Shown here piece by piece: positions 17,464 through 26,703 of a stretch of 64,000 bases of DNA. The stretch's first letter is position 1. Every line of letters begins with the position of its first letter. The DNA is from Metabacillus schmidteae (GTDB taxonomy: Bacteria; Bacillota; Bacilli; Bacillales; Bacillaceae). The stretch spans positions 2,732,001-2,796,000 of the forward strand of contig NZ_CAESCH010000001.1 in NCBI RefSeq assembly GCF_903166545.1, read 5' to 3'. The notes below the pieces were generated by a model. That model was given only the letters and a program-made list of their open reading frames with translations, was not told the DNA's origin and did no database searches. The translations under genes were made by a program, and so were the position numbers.

Positions 17464-18303
17464 ATGAAAAAGAGGGGCCGTTTGAAGAGAAGGTCAGTTC
17501 CTTTTTTACTTTTAGCTTTGTTTCAATCTGTATTTGTTCTTATATTAAAGAAGCATAAATCAGCTAATACGTGGGTTTTGTTTTTCTCAAATATAGGAAT
17601 GGCGTTTATATTTGAATATATTGTTTTGAATTTATTTCAAGCTTATACGTATAAACCAACAGTATTAAAAAAACGTTATTTTGATAATATTTTTGGCGCC
17701 ATTCTTTCACAAGGACTGTATATTCCCGTGTCTTCCACGTTTATAACCATATTTAATATGAAATGGACATGGAAAGTGGGATTTACAATCTTTTTTTATT
17801 GTATTGAACGGTTATTTATATTCTTAAAAATTTATCATATAAATTGGTGGAGACCAATCTACACAGTTATCTTATTACCTATTTACTATGGGTTAAGTGA
17901 CGTCCTGTACAAAGGTCTACAGCAACAAAAAATAATAACGAGAACTTTAGCTACTTATTTAACAATCATGGTAATTGAAACAAATATTATGTTTGTTTTA
18001 GCCTATCTTGATATGATTCGATTTAGAATTGGTAAAAAACAATCCATTCGCCTTCACTTTATGATTGCACCACTATATAGTCTTGTTATGTCATGTGTAT
18101 CTACTTTTTTGGCGAAAGAAAAGGGAATGACTATTCGAATCATTCATCTATTCATTTATAAAATAATTAATAGCATTTTACTAAAATTAGGGATACTGAC
18201 TGTAAATCGACGTTTACAAAAGTGGACTTTACTTTGGTACAGTTTTATGGTGTTTAGTTCAAGATCTATTTATCGAAGAATTTTTAGATTGGATCTTCAT
18301 TAA
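17464..18303 (+). CDS. multi-pass membrane protein of unknown function
   Basis: This 279-aa protein has a strongly basic N-terminus (KKRGRLKRR) and about six to eight hydrophobic segments. I do not recognise the family. A GGTGATTTT site precedes the ATG. It stands alone between two GNAT genes on the other strand and shares a terminator hairpin with the next gene. Confidence 0.7.
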   Translation: MKKRGRLKRRSVPFLLLALFQSVFVLILKKHKSANTWVLFFSNIGMAFIFEYIVLNLFQAYTYKPTVLKKRYFDNIFGAILSQGLYIPVSSTFITIFNMKWTWKVGFTIFFYCIERLFIFLKIYHINWWRPIYTVILLPIYYGLSDVLYKGLQQQKIITRTLATYLTIMVIETNIMFVLAYLDMIRFRIGKKQSIRLHFMIAPLYSLVMSCVSTFLAKEKGMTIRIIHLFIYKIINSILLKLGILTVNRRLQKWTLLWYSFMVFSSRSIYRRIFRLDLH

Positions 18304-18330
18304 ACTAGCGATTAAGCTTTATAAAAGATG

Positions 18331-18365
18331 GTGGTTGGATAAGTTGAGAATTACCATCCAGCCAC
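18331..18365. terminator. shared terminator hairpin
   Basis: GTGGTTGGAT (18331-18340) pairs with ATCCAGCCAC (18356-18365), including one G-U pair. It lies between two convergent genes. Confidence 0.6.
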
Positions 18366-18380
18366 AACTTTATTTAGATT

Positions 18381-18836
18381 TTATTGTAAAACCAGTCTCA
18401 ATACGATCATATCTAGACATTGAATTCCATTTTCAACGATGGGTTCAGGATAATGTCGCAAGAAAAAATCATGGTCAATCTCAATGATTCGAAATCCACA
18501 TTTTTGATAAAATGCCAATTGTCCAATACTCGAATTACCTGTACCTACCTCTATTGTCCTGTAACCCATCTTTCTAGCTTGTTCAATTGAATGAAAAAGA
18601 AGTTCTTTTCCTAATCCTCGACCTTGAAATTCTTCATTCACTGCTATATTTTTTAATTCAATTGTAGTAGTGTTTTTCTCAAGTAATACATATGTTCCTA
18701 TTACTCTTTCTTTTAACTCCGCAACATAGCATTCACCTATCCTAACATATTCATTAATTAATTTTTCTGATGGATCTGCTTGAAGCAACAACTCGATTGG
18801 AACTTGCTCACCATTCTCTAATTGTCTAATCTTCAT
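18381..18836 (-). CDS. GNAT family N-acetyltransferase (YvbK-like)
   Basis: This 151-aa GNAT enzyme has motif A at KNIAVNEEFQGRGLGKELL and the C-terminal LAFYQKCGFRIIEIDHDFF. The latter resembles B. subtilis YvbK, whose substrate is not firmly known. The longest frame adds four residues, but the ATG at 18836 is preceded by TTGGAG at good spacing. Confidence 0.85.
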   Translation of the reverse strand: MKIRQLENGEQVPIELLLQADPSEKLINEYVRIGECYVAELKERVIGTYVLLEKNTTTIELKNIAVNEEFQGRGLGKELLFHSIEQARKMGYRTIEVGTGNSSIGQLAFYQKCGFRIIEIDHDFFLRHYPEPIVENGIQCLDMIVLRLVLQ

Positions 18837-19106
18837 TTTTTTCTCCAAGTTTTAAATTGAATTTCGTCAACTCTTTTCAACTCCTATAAAAAGGTTTATT
18901 TCTTATTCTCTCTATTCCAATAAGTATTTTTTAAGTATCATTCATCGTTTTCTATACTCTATTTATTTTTTGCTTTTTCATTAATAAATAAATGGAAATT
19001 CTCACCTGATTCTCCAACATTTTTACAGTATAAGTACGAAAAGGATCCGGTTATGATTAAATAGGTTTTTATTATGTGTCTTTTGACAAATTAGGAGTGT
19101 GTACAC

Positions 19107-20054
19107 TTGAAAAAGCATGTCATCTTGGCGTTTACTACAATTGGCATTCTTACTATTGGGATTTCCAATCAAGCTTCTGCTCATGAGAAAACATATCAAG
19201 TTCAAACTGGTGACTCTTTATGGAAAATTGCCTCATCTCATCATTTAACTGTAGAGCAAATTATGCAGTACAATCAATTAACATCTTCTACTATTTATGT
19301 AGGACAAAATTTATCACTACTGGCACCACATTCACATGAACAAACAGCCTCATATACGGTGAAATCAGGTGATTCTTTATCACTGATTGCAAAAATCTAC
19401 AGAATATCCGTCACTGAACTTAAATCTATGAATCAATTAAGTTCTGATATTATTTATATCGGACAAGTTTTAACTGTACCAAATTCCGCTGCAACTACAG
19501 GAGAAACGAGTTCATCTACAAAAATGACAAGTGAGAGTTATACGGTTCAACCTGGAGATACATTATGGAAGATCGCTCTTTCTGCCGGATTATCTGTAAC
19601 GCAATTAAAAGCGATAAATAATTTATCCACTGATACGATTAAAGTTGGACAAGTACTCTATTTAACGGAACAACAAATCACACAATCTTCTTTGAATACA
19701 GAAAAACTAATAACTGAAGCAAAAAAATATATTGGTGTTCCATATGTATGGGCTGGAAATACTCCATCTGGTTTTGATTGCTCGGGTTATTTGAAATATG
19801 TCTTTCAAACACAGGGAGTTACAATTCCCCGCACAGTAGCAACAATTTGGGATGCTACAACACCTGTAACTTCACCTGCAAAAGGAGATCTAGTGTTCTA
19901 TGCTACAACAGCAAAAAGCCCCACTCATGCGGGTATTTATATCGGAGACAATAAATTTATCCATGCCGGTTCGTCAACAGGTGTGACAATTACAGATATG
20001 AACAATTCCTATTGGAAACCATGTTATTTAGGTGCTAGAAAAGTAAAAATGTAG
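19107..20054 (+). CDS. secreted LysM - NlpC/P60 peptidoglycan endopeptidase
   Basis: This 315-aa cell-wall hydrolase has a signal peptide (residues 1-25) and three LysM domains (about 28-71, 82-125, 144-187), each with a YxVxxGDSLxxIA core. A C-terminal NlpC/P60 domain follows, with catalytic Cys225 (FDCSGY), His274 (HAGIYIG) and His286. Relatives such as LytE/LytF are D,L-endopeptidases that cleave gamma-D-Glu-mDAP bonds during growth and cell separation. The start is TTG, with TTAGGAG upstream. It has its own strong terminator. Confidence 0.93.
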   Translation: MKKHVILAFTTIGILTIGISNQASAHEKTYQVQTGDSLWKIASSHHLTVEQIMQYNQLTSSTIYVGQNLSLLAPHSHEQTASYTVKSGDSLSLIAKIYRISVTELKSMNQLSSDIIYIGQVLTVPNSAATTGETSSSTKMTSESYTVQPGDTLWKIALSAGLSVTQLKAINNLSTDTIKVGQVLYLTEQQITQSSLNTEKLITEAKKYIGVPYVWAGNTPSGFDCSGYLKYVFQTQGVTIPRTVATIWDATTPVTSPAKGDLVFYATTAKSPTHAGIYIGDNKFIHAGSSTGVTITDMNNSYWKPCYLGARKVKM

Positions 20055-20065
20055 ATTTCACATAA

Positions 20066-20091
20066 AAATCATGAGGAAATCCTCATGATTT
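20066..20091 (+). terminator. terminator of the LysM-NlpC/P60 gene
   Basis: An 11-bp perfect stem (20066-20076 with 20081-20091) has a 4-nt loop and is followed by T residues, 12 bp after the stop. Confidence 0.9.
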
Positions 20092-20145
20092 TTCCTTAAT
20101 CTATCTATAAATCCATTTACATGATGTTTGACATGATAAAAACGA

Positions 20146-20670
20146 TTACTTCTTTAATACCCCTAAATATTCCTGCCAAGGACCAACGTCTTCTCTATAT
20201 CTGTTTGCCATTACTCTTACAATCTGTGATAAATGGGTTAGATCGTGAACAGCCCATGTTGAAATTAATTCTCTAACCTTTACTGTTCCCAATGCAGGAT
20301 GATAGCCAACTTTCTTCAATTGGTTCTCAGTTTGCACTAGTTTAACTAGTATTTTTATGTTTTCCTCGCGGATTTCAGTAAATTCTTCTAAAAGTTCGTC
20401 TATTGAAGCTTCTGTTACATTTTGTAGATGCGAATACCGGTCAAATGCCGGGAACGGTTGACGATCACCTTCTCGAAGAATAAATTCTAAGCGCGGAATC
20501 CAATTGTGTTTTTCTGCTTCAATTAAGTGTTCAATGACTTCCTTAACATTCCATGTTCCTTCACCTTCATTACTATGAATCCAACCGTGTGATACACCAG
20601 TTAAAAAAACCGGTAATGTTTTGGGTGTACGCTCAAGGATTTCAACAGCTTCTTTCAATGAAAAGTTCAT
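20146..20670 (-). CDS. DinB family protein
   Basis: This 174-aa four-helix-bundle protein is of the DinB/YfiT type. Three metal-binding histidines are expected in this family; candidates are in [13 protein letters not shown] (about residues 45-55) and [14 protein letters not shown] (about 140-153). Members are thiol-dependent or metal-dependent transferases, often of unknown substrate. The ATG at 20670 fits the family N-terminus. It is on the same strand as the HXXEE gene 65 bp upstream. Confidence 0.88.
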   Translation of the reverse strand: MNFSLKEAVEILERTPKTLPVFLTGVSHGWIHSNEGEGTWNVKEVIEHLIEAEKHNWIPRLEFILREGDRQPFPAFDRYSHLQNVTEASIDELLEEFTEIREENIKILVKLVQTENQLKKVGYHPALGTVKVRELISTWAVHDLTHLSQIVRVMANRYREDVGPWQEYLGVLKK

Positions 20671-20735
20671 GTTATCACTCTTTCAAGTTTAGTTAATCAT
20701 ATTCTTTAATTATTAATCGGAATCTAAAATGAAAG

Positions 20736-21266
20736 TTATAACAGTTTGTGTGCCATTTTGTGTCCTAATAAGACAATTAAGATAGTTATCAGTCCGTATG
20801 GCAAAGAAGTGAGAATTGTTGATATTTCAACTATACCTTCATCTACCAACCTATAAAATAAGTATATTGAATATGGTAAGGTTACTGTCACAGCTGTACC
20901 AAGTCCAAGTGCATATACACCTAACAACATCGATTGACCAATATGCATAAACACATGTAATAGTAAAATCAAATTAAAGCCAAGGAACATGGGATAATAT
21001 TGATGCTCTACAGCAAAGTATGTAGAAATAATGTATACGAAAAATTGGAGGGCGACAGGTAAAGTGAATTGTGCAGCCGTAATTGTTGACATTTTCTGAA
21101 ATGTATGTCTAAAGAATTCTGGTACTTTGTGAGAAGTAGTGGAATAATTCTTCTTAAACCATCGTTCAACAAAAAGTATTTCTTCAAAATCATGTATTAA
21201 AAATGTGATCGGAAATAACCACAAAAGTGTTGCTAAACTAATATTATGATTGAGCCATTCAAACAT
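20736..21266 (-). CDS. HXXEE domain-containing membrane protein
   Basis: This 176-aa membrane protein carries the motif that names its family, HDFEE, at residues 25-29 (FLIHDFEEILFVERWF). It has about five membrane segments, with further conserved histidines such as LLHVFMHIGQS. The function is not known. It may be co-transcribed with the DinB gene. Confidence 0.85.
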   Translation of the reverse strand: MFEWLNHNISLATLLWLFPITFLIHDFEEILFVERWFKKNYSTTSHKVPEFFRHTFQKMSTITAAQFTLPVALQFFVYIISTYFAVEHQYYPMFLGFNLILLLHVFMHIGQSMLLGVYALGLGTAVTVTLPYSIYLFYRLVDEGIVEISTILTSLPYGLITILIVLLGHKMAHKLL

Positions 21267-21376
21267 GTCTTCTCTACTCTTTTCATTAAAGGTACATTTA
21301 ATTTAAATTTTAATACGAATGGATTATTTTTACAATATTAATAGAAAATAGTCTTTTTACTTATTATATTTATAAG

Positions 21377-21407
21377 TGGGGAACCTTTCTACATATACGG
21401 TTCCCCA
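21377..21407 (-). terminator. probable terminator after the small zinc-ribbon gene
   Basis: TGGGGAACC (21377-21385) pairs with GGTTCCCCA (21399-21407), a 9-bp perfect stem. The T run on the minus strand is weak. Confidence 0.6.
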
Positions 21408-21423
21408 TACCTTGTTTCTATGG

Positions 21424-21573
21424 TTAATCCGTAGAAGGTCCGCTTTGATGATCATTTTTTTCTGCACAAGCAAAGCAATAAACTTCTGAATTTATGACTA
21501 TTCCATTTAAAAACCCGTTCGTACAGTAAACGATTTTTTTACATGATACACATTCACCGATTTTTTCAACCAT
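21424..21573 (-). CDS. small protein with two CxxC/CxxxxxC metal-binding motifs
   Basis: This 49-aa protein is read directly from the minus strand. It contains GECVSCKK, CTNG and YCFACAEK, so two CxxC pairs plus one further Cys are likely to bind zinc. The ATG at 21573 is preceded by AGGAGGTTTTCT, a strong site. It lies 14 bp after the nitroreductase stop on the same strand, so the two are probably co-transcribed. No function is known to me. Confidence 0.75.
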   Translation of the reverse strand: MVEKIGECVSCKKIVYCTNGFLNGIVINSEVYCFACAEKNDHQSGPSTD

Positions 21574-21587
21574 AGAAAACCTCCTAT

Positions 21588-22115
21588 TTATTGATTGAAT
21601 TCCTCATAATGGAAGATGTCTTCTTTTGGAATGATTTTCTTTTTAGATGGGTGTTCACTCACATATCCTAAACCTAAAATGGCAACGATTTTTCGATCAT
21701 GAGGAATTGAGAGTGCAGTTCTAACGTAATTCTCTCTTTGAGAAGTTTCGGCTTCATTCGTGATATTGTACACAGCACCGAAAGCACACCCTAATCCTTC
21801 ATTTACAGCTGCTAACCATATGTAACTACTGGCAATGGATGCATCCTGCAGCCAATACTTACTTATATTAGGGCAACCGGTTATAACAATTGCAGTTTGA
21901 GCTTCTTTTAACCATTGCATATAAGGAGTCGTTACAGATAAATAGTCTAATGTTTTCCGGGTTTGAACGATAACAAATTCTCTAGATGGTAAATTATTTC
22001 CTGTTGGTGATAAAGAAACTTGGTGAATGATTTCATCTAAAATTTCCATTGGAATTTCTTTGTTTGAAAACTTCGTAATTTCTCGTCTATTTTTGACTAC
22101 TTCTTTAAAATCCAT
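21588..22115 (-). CDS. nitroreductase family protein
   Basis: This 175-aa protein belongs to the FMN-dependent nitroreductase-like family. The N-terminus VVKNRREITKFSNKEIP and the SPTGNNLPSREFVIV stretch near residue 38 form the typical flavin phosphate-binding part. ASIASSYIWLAAVNEGLGCAF near 90-110 and VAILGLGY near 150 complete the fold. The physiological substrate is unknown. AAGGAG precedes the ATG. A small zinc-ribbon gene follows closely. Confidence 0.9.
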   Translation of the reverse strand: MDFKEVVKNRREITKFSNKEIPMEILDEIIHQVSLSPTGNNLPSREFVIVQTRKTLDYLSVTTPYMQWLKEAQTAIVITGCPNISKYWLQDASIASSYIWLAAVNEGLGCAFGAVYNITNEAETSQRENYVRTALSIPHDRKIVAILGLGYVSEHPSKKKIIPKEDIFHYEEFNQ

Positions 22116-22267
22116 AAATAACTCCTTTCTTGTAAGCTAAACATATATTTTATTTATATCTTTAGTTTACAAGTAATGGCTGTAAAAGTTAAAGAAATTT
22201 TTAAATTCATGATCTAAAAATCTTTTGTTTACCACTAATCCTGGAAAAAAATCTTTATATGTATACT

Positions 22268-22297
22268 AAAAAACGCACCTAAACAAGTGCGTTTTTT
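22268..22297 (-). terminator. terminator of the SRPBCC-ArsR operon
   Basis: An 11-bp stem (22268-22278 with 22287-22297) is flanked by A and T runs just beyond the ArsR-type gene stop. Confidence 0.9.
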
Positions 22298-22307
22298 TGA
22301 TACTTTA

Positions 22308-22637
22308 TTAAAGATTGTTATCTTCATCATTTTCAACCAAATGTTTCAACATAGATAACTTGTTATCCCAAAATTGCTCGTAATATGAAAGCCAATCTTT
22401 TAATTCCATGAGTGGTTCAGTGTGAAGTTGATAAATTTTTTCCCGGCCTACTTTTTTTCCACTCACTAATTCTGCTTCTGAAAGAATATGGAGATGTTTT
22501 GTGATTGCTGTACGGCTAATTGGAAAATGTGCTGTAATCTCTGTTATCGGTAACTCTTTTTTAGCTAGTAAACGAAGAACCTCTCTTCTAGTCGGGTCAG
22601 CAATAGCTTGAAACACATCATGCTTTGCTTGAACCAC
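22308..22637 (-). CDS. ArsR family winged-helix transcriptional regulator
   Basis: This 109-aa regulator has the ArsR-like core AIADPTRREVLRLLAKKELP and the recognition part PISRTAITKHLHILSEAELV (residues 10-55). No metal-binding Cys motif is present. It is of the type often paired with AHSA1/SRPBCC proteins. It starts with GTG directly after the stop of the SRPBCC gene (TAAGTG), so the pair is translationally linked. It probably represses its own operon, but no operator was identified. Confidence 0.9.
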   Translation of the reverse strand: MVQAKHDVFQAIADPTRREVLRLLAKKELPITEITAHFPISRTAITKHLHILSEAELVSGKKVGREKIYQLHTEPLMELKDWLSYYEQFWDNKLSMLKHLVENDEDNNL

Positions 22638-23057
22638 TTATTGTTCAACAGCCTTTCGAAGATTAACATTTACAATATTTTCCCATCCGCCATTCATTCT
22701 GTCACGTACAACAGAAGCTTTTTCATTTGCTTTTTGTTGAATATCGTCAGAATCTTTCCATCCACTATGAATTAATGTGAATTCTGTTTTACCATCTAAA
22801 TCTTTTAAGAAAAATGAGACAATCCAACCATCAGTGTCCCAGGAGAAAACAATTTTTGTTGGTTCATCTACTTCTAAAACTTTACAAGGTGACGGACCAA
22901 ATGGAGATTGTATATGAAATTCATGTCCAACCTTTGGTTGAAAATCATTAGGCATAAACCATTCGGAAATTCCTTCTGCTGTTGATATAACTTTCCATAC
23001 TTTCTGAATTGGTGCCTCAAAAATCGTAGTTTTCTTGATATCTTGTACTTCCGGCAT
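22638..23057 (-). CDS. SRPBCC (AHSA1-like) domain protein
   Basis: This protein of about 139 aa is an AHSA1-type START-like domain that forms a hydrophobic ligand pocket. It has the family start [22 protein letters not shown], with [13 protein letters not shown] and EFTLIHSGW further on. The longest frame starts three codons earlier at a GTG. The ATG at 23057 with AGGAG 8 nt upstream is the better start. It is co-transcribed with the ArsR-type regulator that follows without a gap. Confidence 0.88.
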   Translation of the reverse strand: MPEVQDIKKTTIFEAPIQKVWKVISTAEGISEWFMPNDFQPKVGHEFHIQSPFGPSPCKVLEVDEPTKIVFSWDTDGWIVSFFLKDLDGKTEFTLIHSGWKDSDDIQQKANEKASVVRDRMNGGWENIVNVNLRKAVEQ

Positions 23058-23246
23058 ATAAATCACTCCTATAAATAAAGAAAATGAAACCTTTTGGTTA
23101 CACTTTATTATAACACCTTTTGGTTACATGTCTATAATATCAAGATAATTTTCAATTTTTATTCACTACTTCAACTAACAACTTTTAATTATTCTTATAT
23201 TTTTTGGTAAGACTAAAGACAAATAAGACAAAATGTGGTGCTGTGA

Positions 23247-23846
23247 TTGGAAATGGTTATAGATTTTTTACCAATTCAATTTTTACAATCGATATCATTA
23301 GATGAGCTGCTGCAGGAGGAAAAACTTTTTTATCAAACTCTTCACTCCTACTGGCAAGAACATAATTACTTAACTATTAAATGGTGGGTTTTAGTTACAT
23401 TAAGTATCTTGTCACCATTTGTCTGGTTTATTATTGTTGATAAAAAAAGAATTACTGAAATAACTGCTTTCGGAATGTTTTTTGGCATCATTGCAATTTT
23501 TTTAGATTCAATAGGAAGTAATGCAATGGTATGGACATATCCTGTTCGATTAACTCCTTATTTGTACCCGCAGATGTATCCGTATGATGTAGGAATTATC
23601 ATCATTCCTTTTATGCTTATATATCAACTATCAGGGAGGACATTCAAAACGTTCTTTTTCTCAACAGGCCTACTTGCATTACTTATTGCATTTGTGGCAG
23701 AAACCACAATGGAAAGATTAAATATGTACATGGAAATAACATGGAAGAACATTTATTCGTTTCCTATCTATTGGGTTATAGGCTTATTCTGCTGGAGCAT
23801 TATTAAAATATTTAAGAGGATAGAAAGCAAACATAATAATCAGTAA
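23247..23846 (+). CDS. CBO0543-like membrane protein
   Basis: This 199-aa protein has about five membrane segments after a polar N-terminus of 45 residues. The patterns YDVGIIIIPFMLIYQ and WKNIYSFPIYWVIG resemble the CBO0543 family of Firmicutes membrane proteins, whose function is unknown. The start may be the TTG at 23247 (GTGGTG 6 nt upstream) or the ATG at 23253. It is divergent from the SRPBCC operon. Confidence 0.7.
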   Translation: MEMVIDFLPIQFLQSISLDELLQEEKLFYQTLHSYWQEHNYLTIKWWVLVTLSILSPFVWFIIVDKKRITEITAFGMFFGIIAIFLDSIGSNAMVWTYPVRLTPYLYPQMYPYDVGIIIIPFMLIYQLSGRTFKTFFFSTGLLALLIAFVAETTMERLNMYMEITWKNIYSFPIYWVIGLFCWSIIKIFKRIESKHNNQ

Positions 23847-23859
23847 ATGAAATGATAAA

Positions 23860-23889
23860 AAGCTACCAAGATTTAATCATTGGTAGCTT
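23860..23889 (-). terminator. terminator of the K+/H+ antiporter gene
   Basis: A 9-bp stem (23860-23868 with 23881-23889) is followed by TTTTT on the minus strand. The antiporter stop codon (23873-23875) lies in the loop, so the last four codons form part of the stem. Confidence 0.85.
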
Positions 23890-25393
23890 GCTCTTGCTCT
23901 AATCCCTCTGAATCATTTAGAAAAGTTGTTTTTCGGGTTAAAAATTGCTTTAATTCGTTCATTTTCTTTTTAGAAACAAGGATATAAAGAATATCTCCTG
24001 ACTTTATTTTTGTATCTCCATGAGGTGTTACTAATAATCCGTTTCTAATTATCGCGTTTATTAGCACTTCTTTAGGGAATTCGATATCCTTTAACGGTTG
24101 ATTTATGATATGTTCTTGGGCATTGACTTCTACCTCGATAATCTCAGCATTTGCTTTTCCGATGGAAACAAGCTCAAGAGTGTGTGGTGCTTCTGTTTTT
24201 TTCGGTCCATTAAGTCCAAGCTTTTCCGCAAAAATTGAGATCGTCGAGCCTTGTATTAAGGCTGAAGTTAGAACAACGAAGAAAACAACATTAAATATTA
24301 ATTGACTATTCTCTATCCCCATAGTCATAGGAAATGTCGCAAGTACAATAGGTACGGCACCCTTCAGCCCCGCCCAAGACAAGAAGATTTTTTCATTTAT
24401 ACTAAATTTCATTTTAATGGTTGATAGAAATACAGCAACAGGTCTAGCAATGAAAATTAAAATGATGGAGAGTAACAATCCTTTAAAAATAAGTTCAATA
24501 GAAAGAAATTGAGATGGAAAAACGAGTAAACCGAGTATGATAAACATTAAAATTTGCATCATCCAGGCAAAACCTTCATTAAAACGAAAAATGGAATGTC
24601 GATATGTTAAATCACGGTTACCGATAACGATTGCCGCGATATATACAGCTAAAAGACCACTTGCATTAATTAAATCAGTCAAGCTGTATGTGAGTAGAGA
24701 AAAAGCTAAAGCAAATATAGGGTATAAACCACTTGAATCCAAATTGATCTTATTGATTGCATAACTTGCAAAACGGCCTAAAATATAACCTAATCCTAAT
24801 CCAACAGCCATCTGCCAAACAAAAGAACCTATTAACATGAGATATGATGTTGTATCAGAGCTTAACATTTCTATAAGAGATAAAGTTAAAAATACAGCCA
24901 TCGGATCATTTGTACCAGATTCAGCTTCTAGTGTTGAACTGAGACGCTCATTTATGTTTTGACCCTTTAATACCGCAAAAATTGCAGCAGCATCAGTTGA
25001 ACCTACAATTGCTCCAAATAAAAATCCTTCAAGCCAACTAACATTAAAGATCAGTTTTGCTGCTATTGCCACAACGATTGTAGTGATTAAAACACCTAAT
25101 GTTGCCAAAGATAATGAAGGTGTTGCAACAGACTTTACTGAAGACCACTTAGTTTGTAATCCCCCTTCAAATAAGATAACAACAAGAGCAAGTATCCCAA
25201 TTAATTGAGCGAGTTTAGGGTTATCAAAATAAATCAGTCCTAAAACATCGCTTCCCATAATCATTCCAACACCCATAAATAATACAAGTGCAGGAACACC
25301 AAGTTTTGATGAGAATTTGGTCGTAATGACCCCCATAATGAGTAAAAATGCTGTGAAAAAAATAAAGTAATCTATTTCGAAATTTTCTAACAT
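23873..25393 (-). CDS. K+/H+ (CPA1/NhaP2-type) antiporter with RCK_C domain
   Basis: This 506-aa protein exchanges monovalent cations for protons. The membrane part (residues 1-390, about 12 segments) has the NhaP2-type GSTDAAAIFAVLKG and ESGTNDPMAVFLTL stretches with ion-binding Asp residues, and SWAGLKGAVPIVLA. A C-terminal RCK_C (TrkA-C) domain at about 405-485 (PLKDIEFPKEVLINAIIRNG) is probably regulatory and may bind a nucleotide. The ATG has GAAGGGGGAG upstream. I found no c-di-AMP riboswitch in the upstream 330 bp. Confidence 0.92.
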   Translation of the reverse strand: MLENFEIDYFIFFTAFLLIMGVITTKFSSKLGVPALVLFMGVGMIMGSDVLGLIYFDNPKLAQLIGILALVVILFEGGLQTKWSSVKSVATPSLSLATLGVLITTIVVAIAAKLIFNVSWLEGFLFGAIVGSTDAAAIFAVLKGQNINERLSSTLEAESGTNDPMAVFLTLSLIEMLSSDTTSYLMLIGSFVWQMAVGLGLGYILGRFASYAINKINLDSSGLYPIFALAFSLLTYSLTDLINASGLLAVYIAAIVIGNRDLTYRHSIFRFNEGFAWMMQILMFIILGLLVFPSQFLSIELIFKGLLLSIILIFIARPVAVFLSTIKMKFSINEKIFLSWAGLKGAVPIVLATFPMTMGIENSQLIFNVVFFVVLTSALIQGSTISIFAEKLGLNGPKKTEAPHTLELVSIGKANAEIIEVEVNAQEHIINQPLKDIEFPKEVLINAIIRNGLLVTPHGDTKIKSGDILYILVSKKKMNELKQFLTRKTTFLNDSEGLEQEQATND

Positions 25394-25694
25394 CTATGCT
25401 CCCCCTTCATATCGATCGCATGATAAATTAACATCAACCTTCACTTCATACCCTTCCTTCTTTTTAACCCCGATATATCTAAGTGTTTGTGCACGAGATG
25501 AGTCATGTTTCTACATAAAAACACTAAATAATTTCTATGTGATTTCGCTGTAAGGGTTTTTTCTCTTACGTCTGTTTTTAATCAGTCGACCTAGTTACTT
25601 AATATCAGTTTAACATATATTATGTAACATTAATAATCATATGCTCATCTTCATAGTTCTTATTATTTCTTTAAGATGTGAAAAAAATAGAAAA
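25394..25694. other. non-coding region upstream of the antiporter gene
   Basis: No gene of convincing quality is seen. The stretch is AT-rich and holds the antiporter promoter region. A 16-codon GTG frame ends next to the antiporter start but has no support beyond position. Confidence 0.4.
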
Positions 25695-25713
25695 ACTTAG
25701 CTTATCGCTAAGT
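25695..25713 (-). terminator. terminator-like hairpin on the minus strand
   Basis: ACTTAGC (25695-25701) pairs with GCTAAGT (25707-25713) and is followed on the minus strand by TTTTTCTATTTTTTT. It lies beyond the HPP-gene terminator and below the palindromic element. It would stop readthrough toward the antiporter gene. Confidence 0.7.
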
Positions 25714-25744
25714 CCTAGTGCAAATCCTTAAAATTTTTTAATTA

Positions 25745-25859
25745 CTGTTTTCGTAAAAATTGTTGCAGTTAAAGAATATAACTTTATAGTGGAGCGCAAT
25801 GGAACGAACTAATTATGACTATAAACTGCATTAAATAACAACAAAGTATGCGAAAACAG
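25745..25859. repeat. nested imperfect palindrome, possible MITE-like element
   Basis: Four pairs of arms nest inside each other: CTGTTTTCG (25745-25753) with CGAAAACAG (25851-25859); GTTG (25762-25765) with CAAC (25839-25842); CAGTT (25766-25770) with AACTG (25824-25828); TATAGT (25785-25790) with ACTATA (25818-25823). The apex carries GGAGCGCAATGGAACGAACT. No coding capacity is present. Confidence 0.5.
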
Positions 25860-25896
25860 CCTTTAATTACATCCATAATATTGCTGATAGCACAAA

Positions 25897-25920
25897 AAGA
25901 GACTGCATGAGCAGCCTCTT
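25897..25920 (-). terminator. terminator of the HPP gene
   Basis: AAGAGACTGC (25897-25906) pairs with GCAGCCTCTT (25911-25920), with one non-Watson-Crick position. It is followed by TTTTTGTG on the minus strand. Confidence 0.8.
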
Positions 25921-25929
25921 ACCTTTACT

Positions 25930-26487
25930 TTATATCCACTGTTTAGGATATTGTCTATTTTTAAATAAATTATTATAAAGTACTGAAATTGAAATGAGGA
26001 GGACAGACGACAAGACTATAGAAAATAAAAGGCCCCAGCCTGCTTCTGTGTTAATTGCCACCATTGCACTTGCTGCTGCAGGTGGATGAATTAATTTAAA
26101 GGTAATCATAAGGAATAATACAATAGCAAGTGTAAGTCCTATCGATAAATGAGATTTACCAAATACACTCCAAATCAATAATGCTGTAAATGTTGAAACA
26201 AGGTGTCCGCCAACAATTTGTCGTGGTTGTGAAAATGGTAATGAATGTGCAGCAAATACCAATAAACAACTGGCACCCATTGGACCTAAAATCATTGGAT
26301 AGCCTAACATAACTGCTACAAAGCTAATAAGTGTAATGGCAATTAAGCCGCCGCCCGCAGAAATAATCGTATCCCCAAGCTTCACGTTTGTATGAATTCT
26401 TTGGTTTCCCTTCATTTTCATGAGATAAGAATGAAAAAATAAAATGACACTTTGCTGATTTTTTTGTAGTGTTTTCTCAACATTCAT
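25930..26487 (-). CDS. HPP family membrane protein
   Basis: This 185-aa protein has a cytoplasmic N-terminus and four or five membrane segments. It carries the family-naming motif in KLIHPPAAASAMVAI (about residue 130), together with MGASCLLVFAAHSLPFSQPRQIVGGH near 90. Some HPP proteins have been linked to nitrite transport in plastids and cyanobacteria; for Bacillus relatives the role is unclear. AAGGGGAAAA precedes the ATG. Confidence 0.88.
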   Translation of the reverse strand: MNVEKTLQKNQQSVILFFHSYLMKMKGNQRIHTNVKLGDTIISAGGGLIAITLISFVAVMLGYPMILGPMGASCLLVFAAHSLPFSQPRQIVGGHLVSTFTALLIWSVFGKSHLSIGLTLAIVLFLMITFKLIHPPAAASAMVAINTEAGWGLLFSIVLSSVLLISISVLYNNLFKNRQYPKQWI

Positions 26488-26703
26488 AAAATTTTCCCCT
26501 TACGTTGAGTTTTTCAAGAAGTATGTAAGATAATCTTCCGTAAAATTTATTGTAATGGAAATGGTAAAAATATTAAAGATATTTTTTGAGAATTACTATT
26601 GAAAACCCTTTCAAAAAGTGATATGAAGCATAAAAAGTTTGACTAAAATTGTCGGATGATTAGTAGTGCAAACGTTGTTAAATTGTTGTTAGAATAGTAA
26701 ATG
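26488..26703. other. non-coding spacer between HPP gene and structured region
   Basis: This AT-rich stretch lies upstream of the HPP gene and contains no gene. A decamer AACGTTGTTA occurs near 26664 and again near 26756. It probably contains the promoters for the HPP gene and for a rightward transcript. Confidence 0.4.

Noticed and set aside
25397..25447. 16-codon GTG frame ending beside the antiporter start, as a leader peptide
   Set aside because: Its length and spacing are compatible with chance and nothing else supports translation.
25394..25694. c-di-AMP (ydaO-type) riboswitch upstream of the K+/H+ antiporter
   Set aside because: The conserved core motifs are absent in either orientation.
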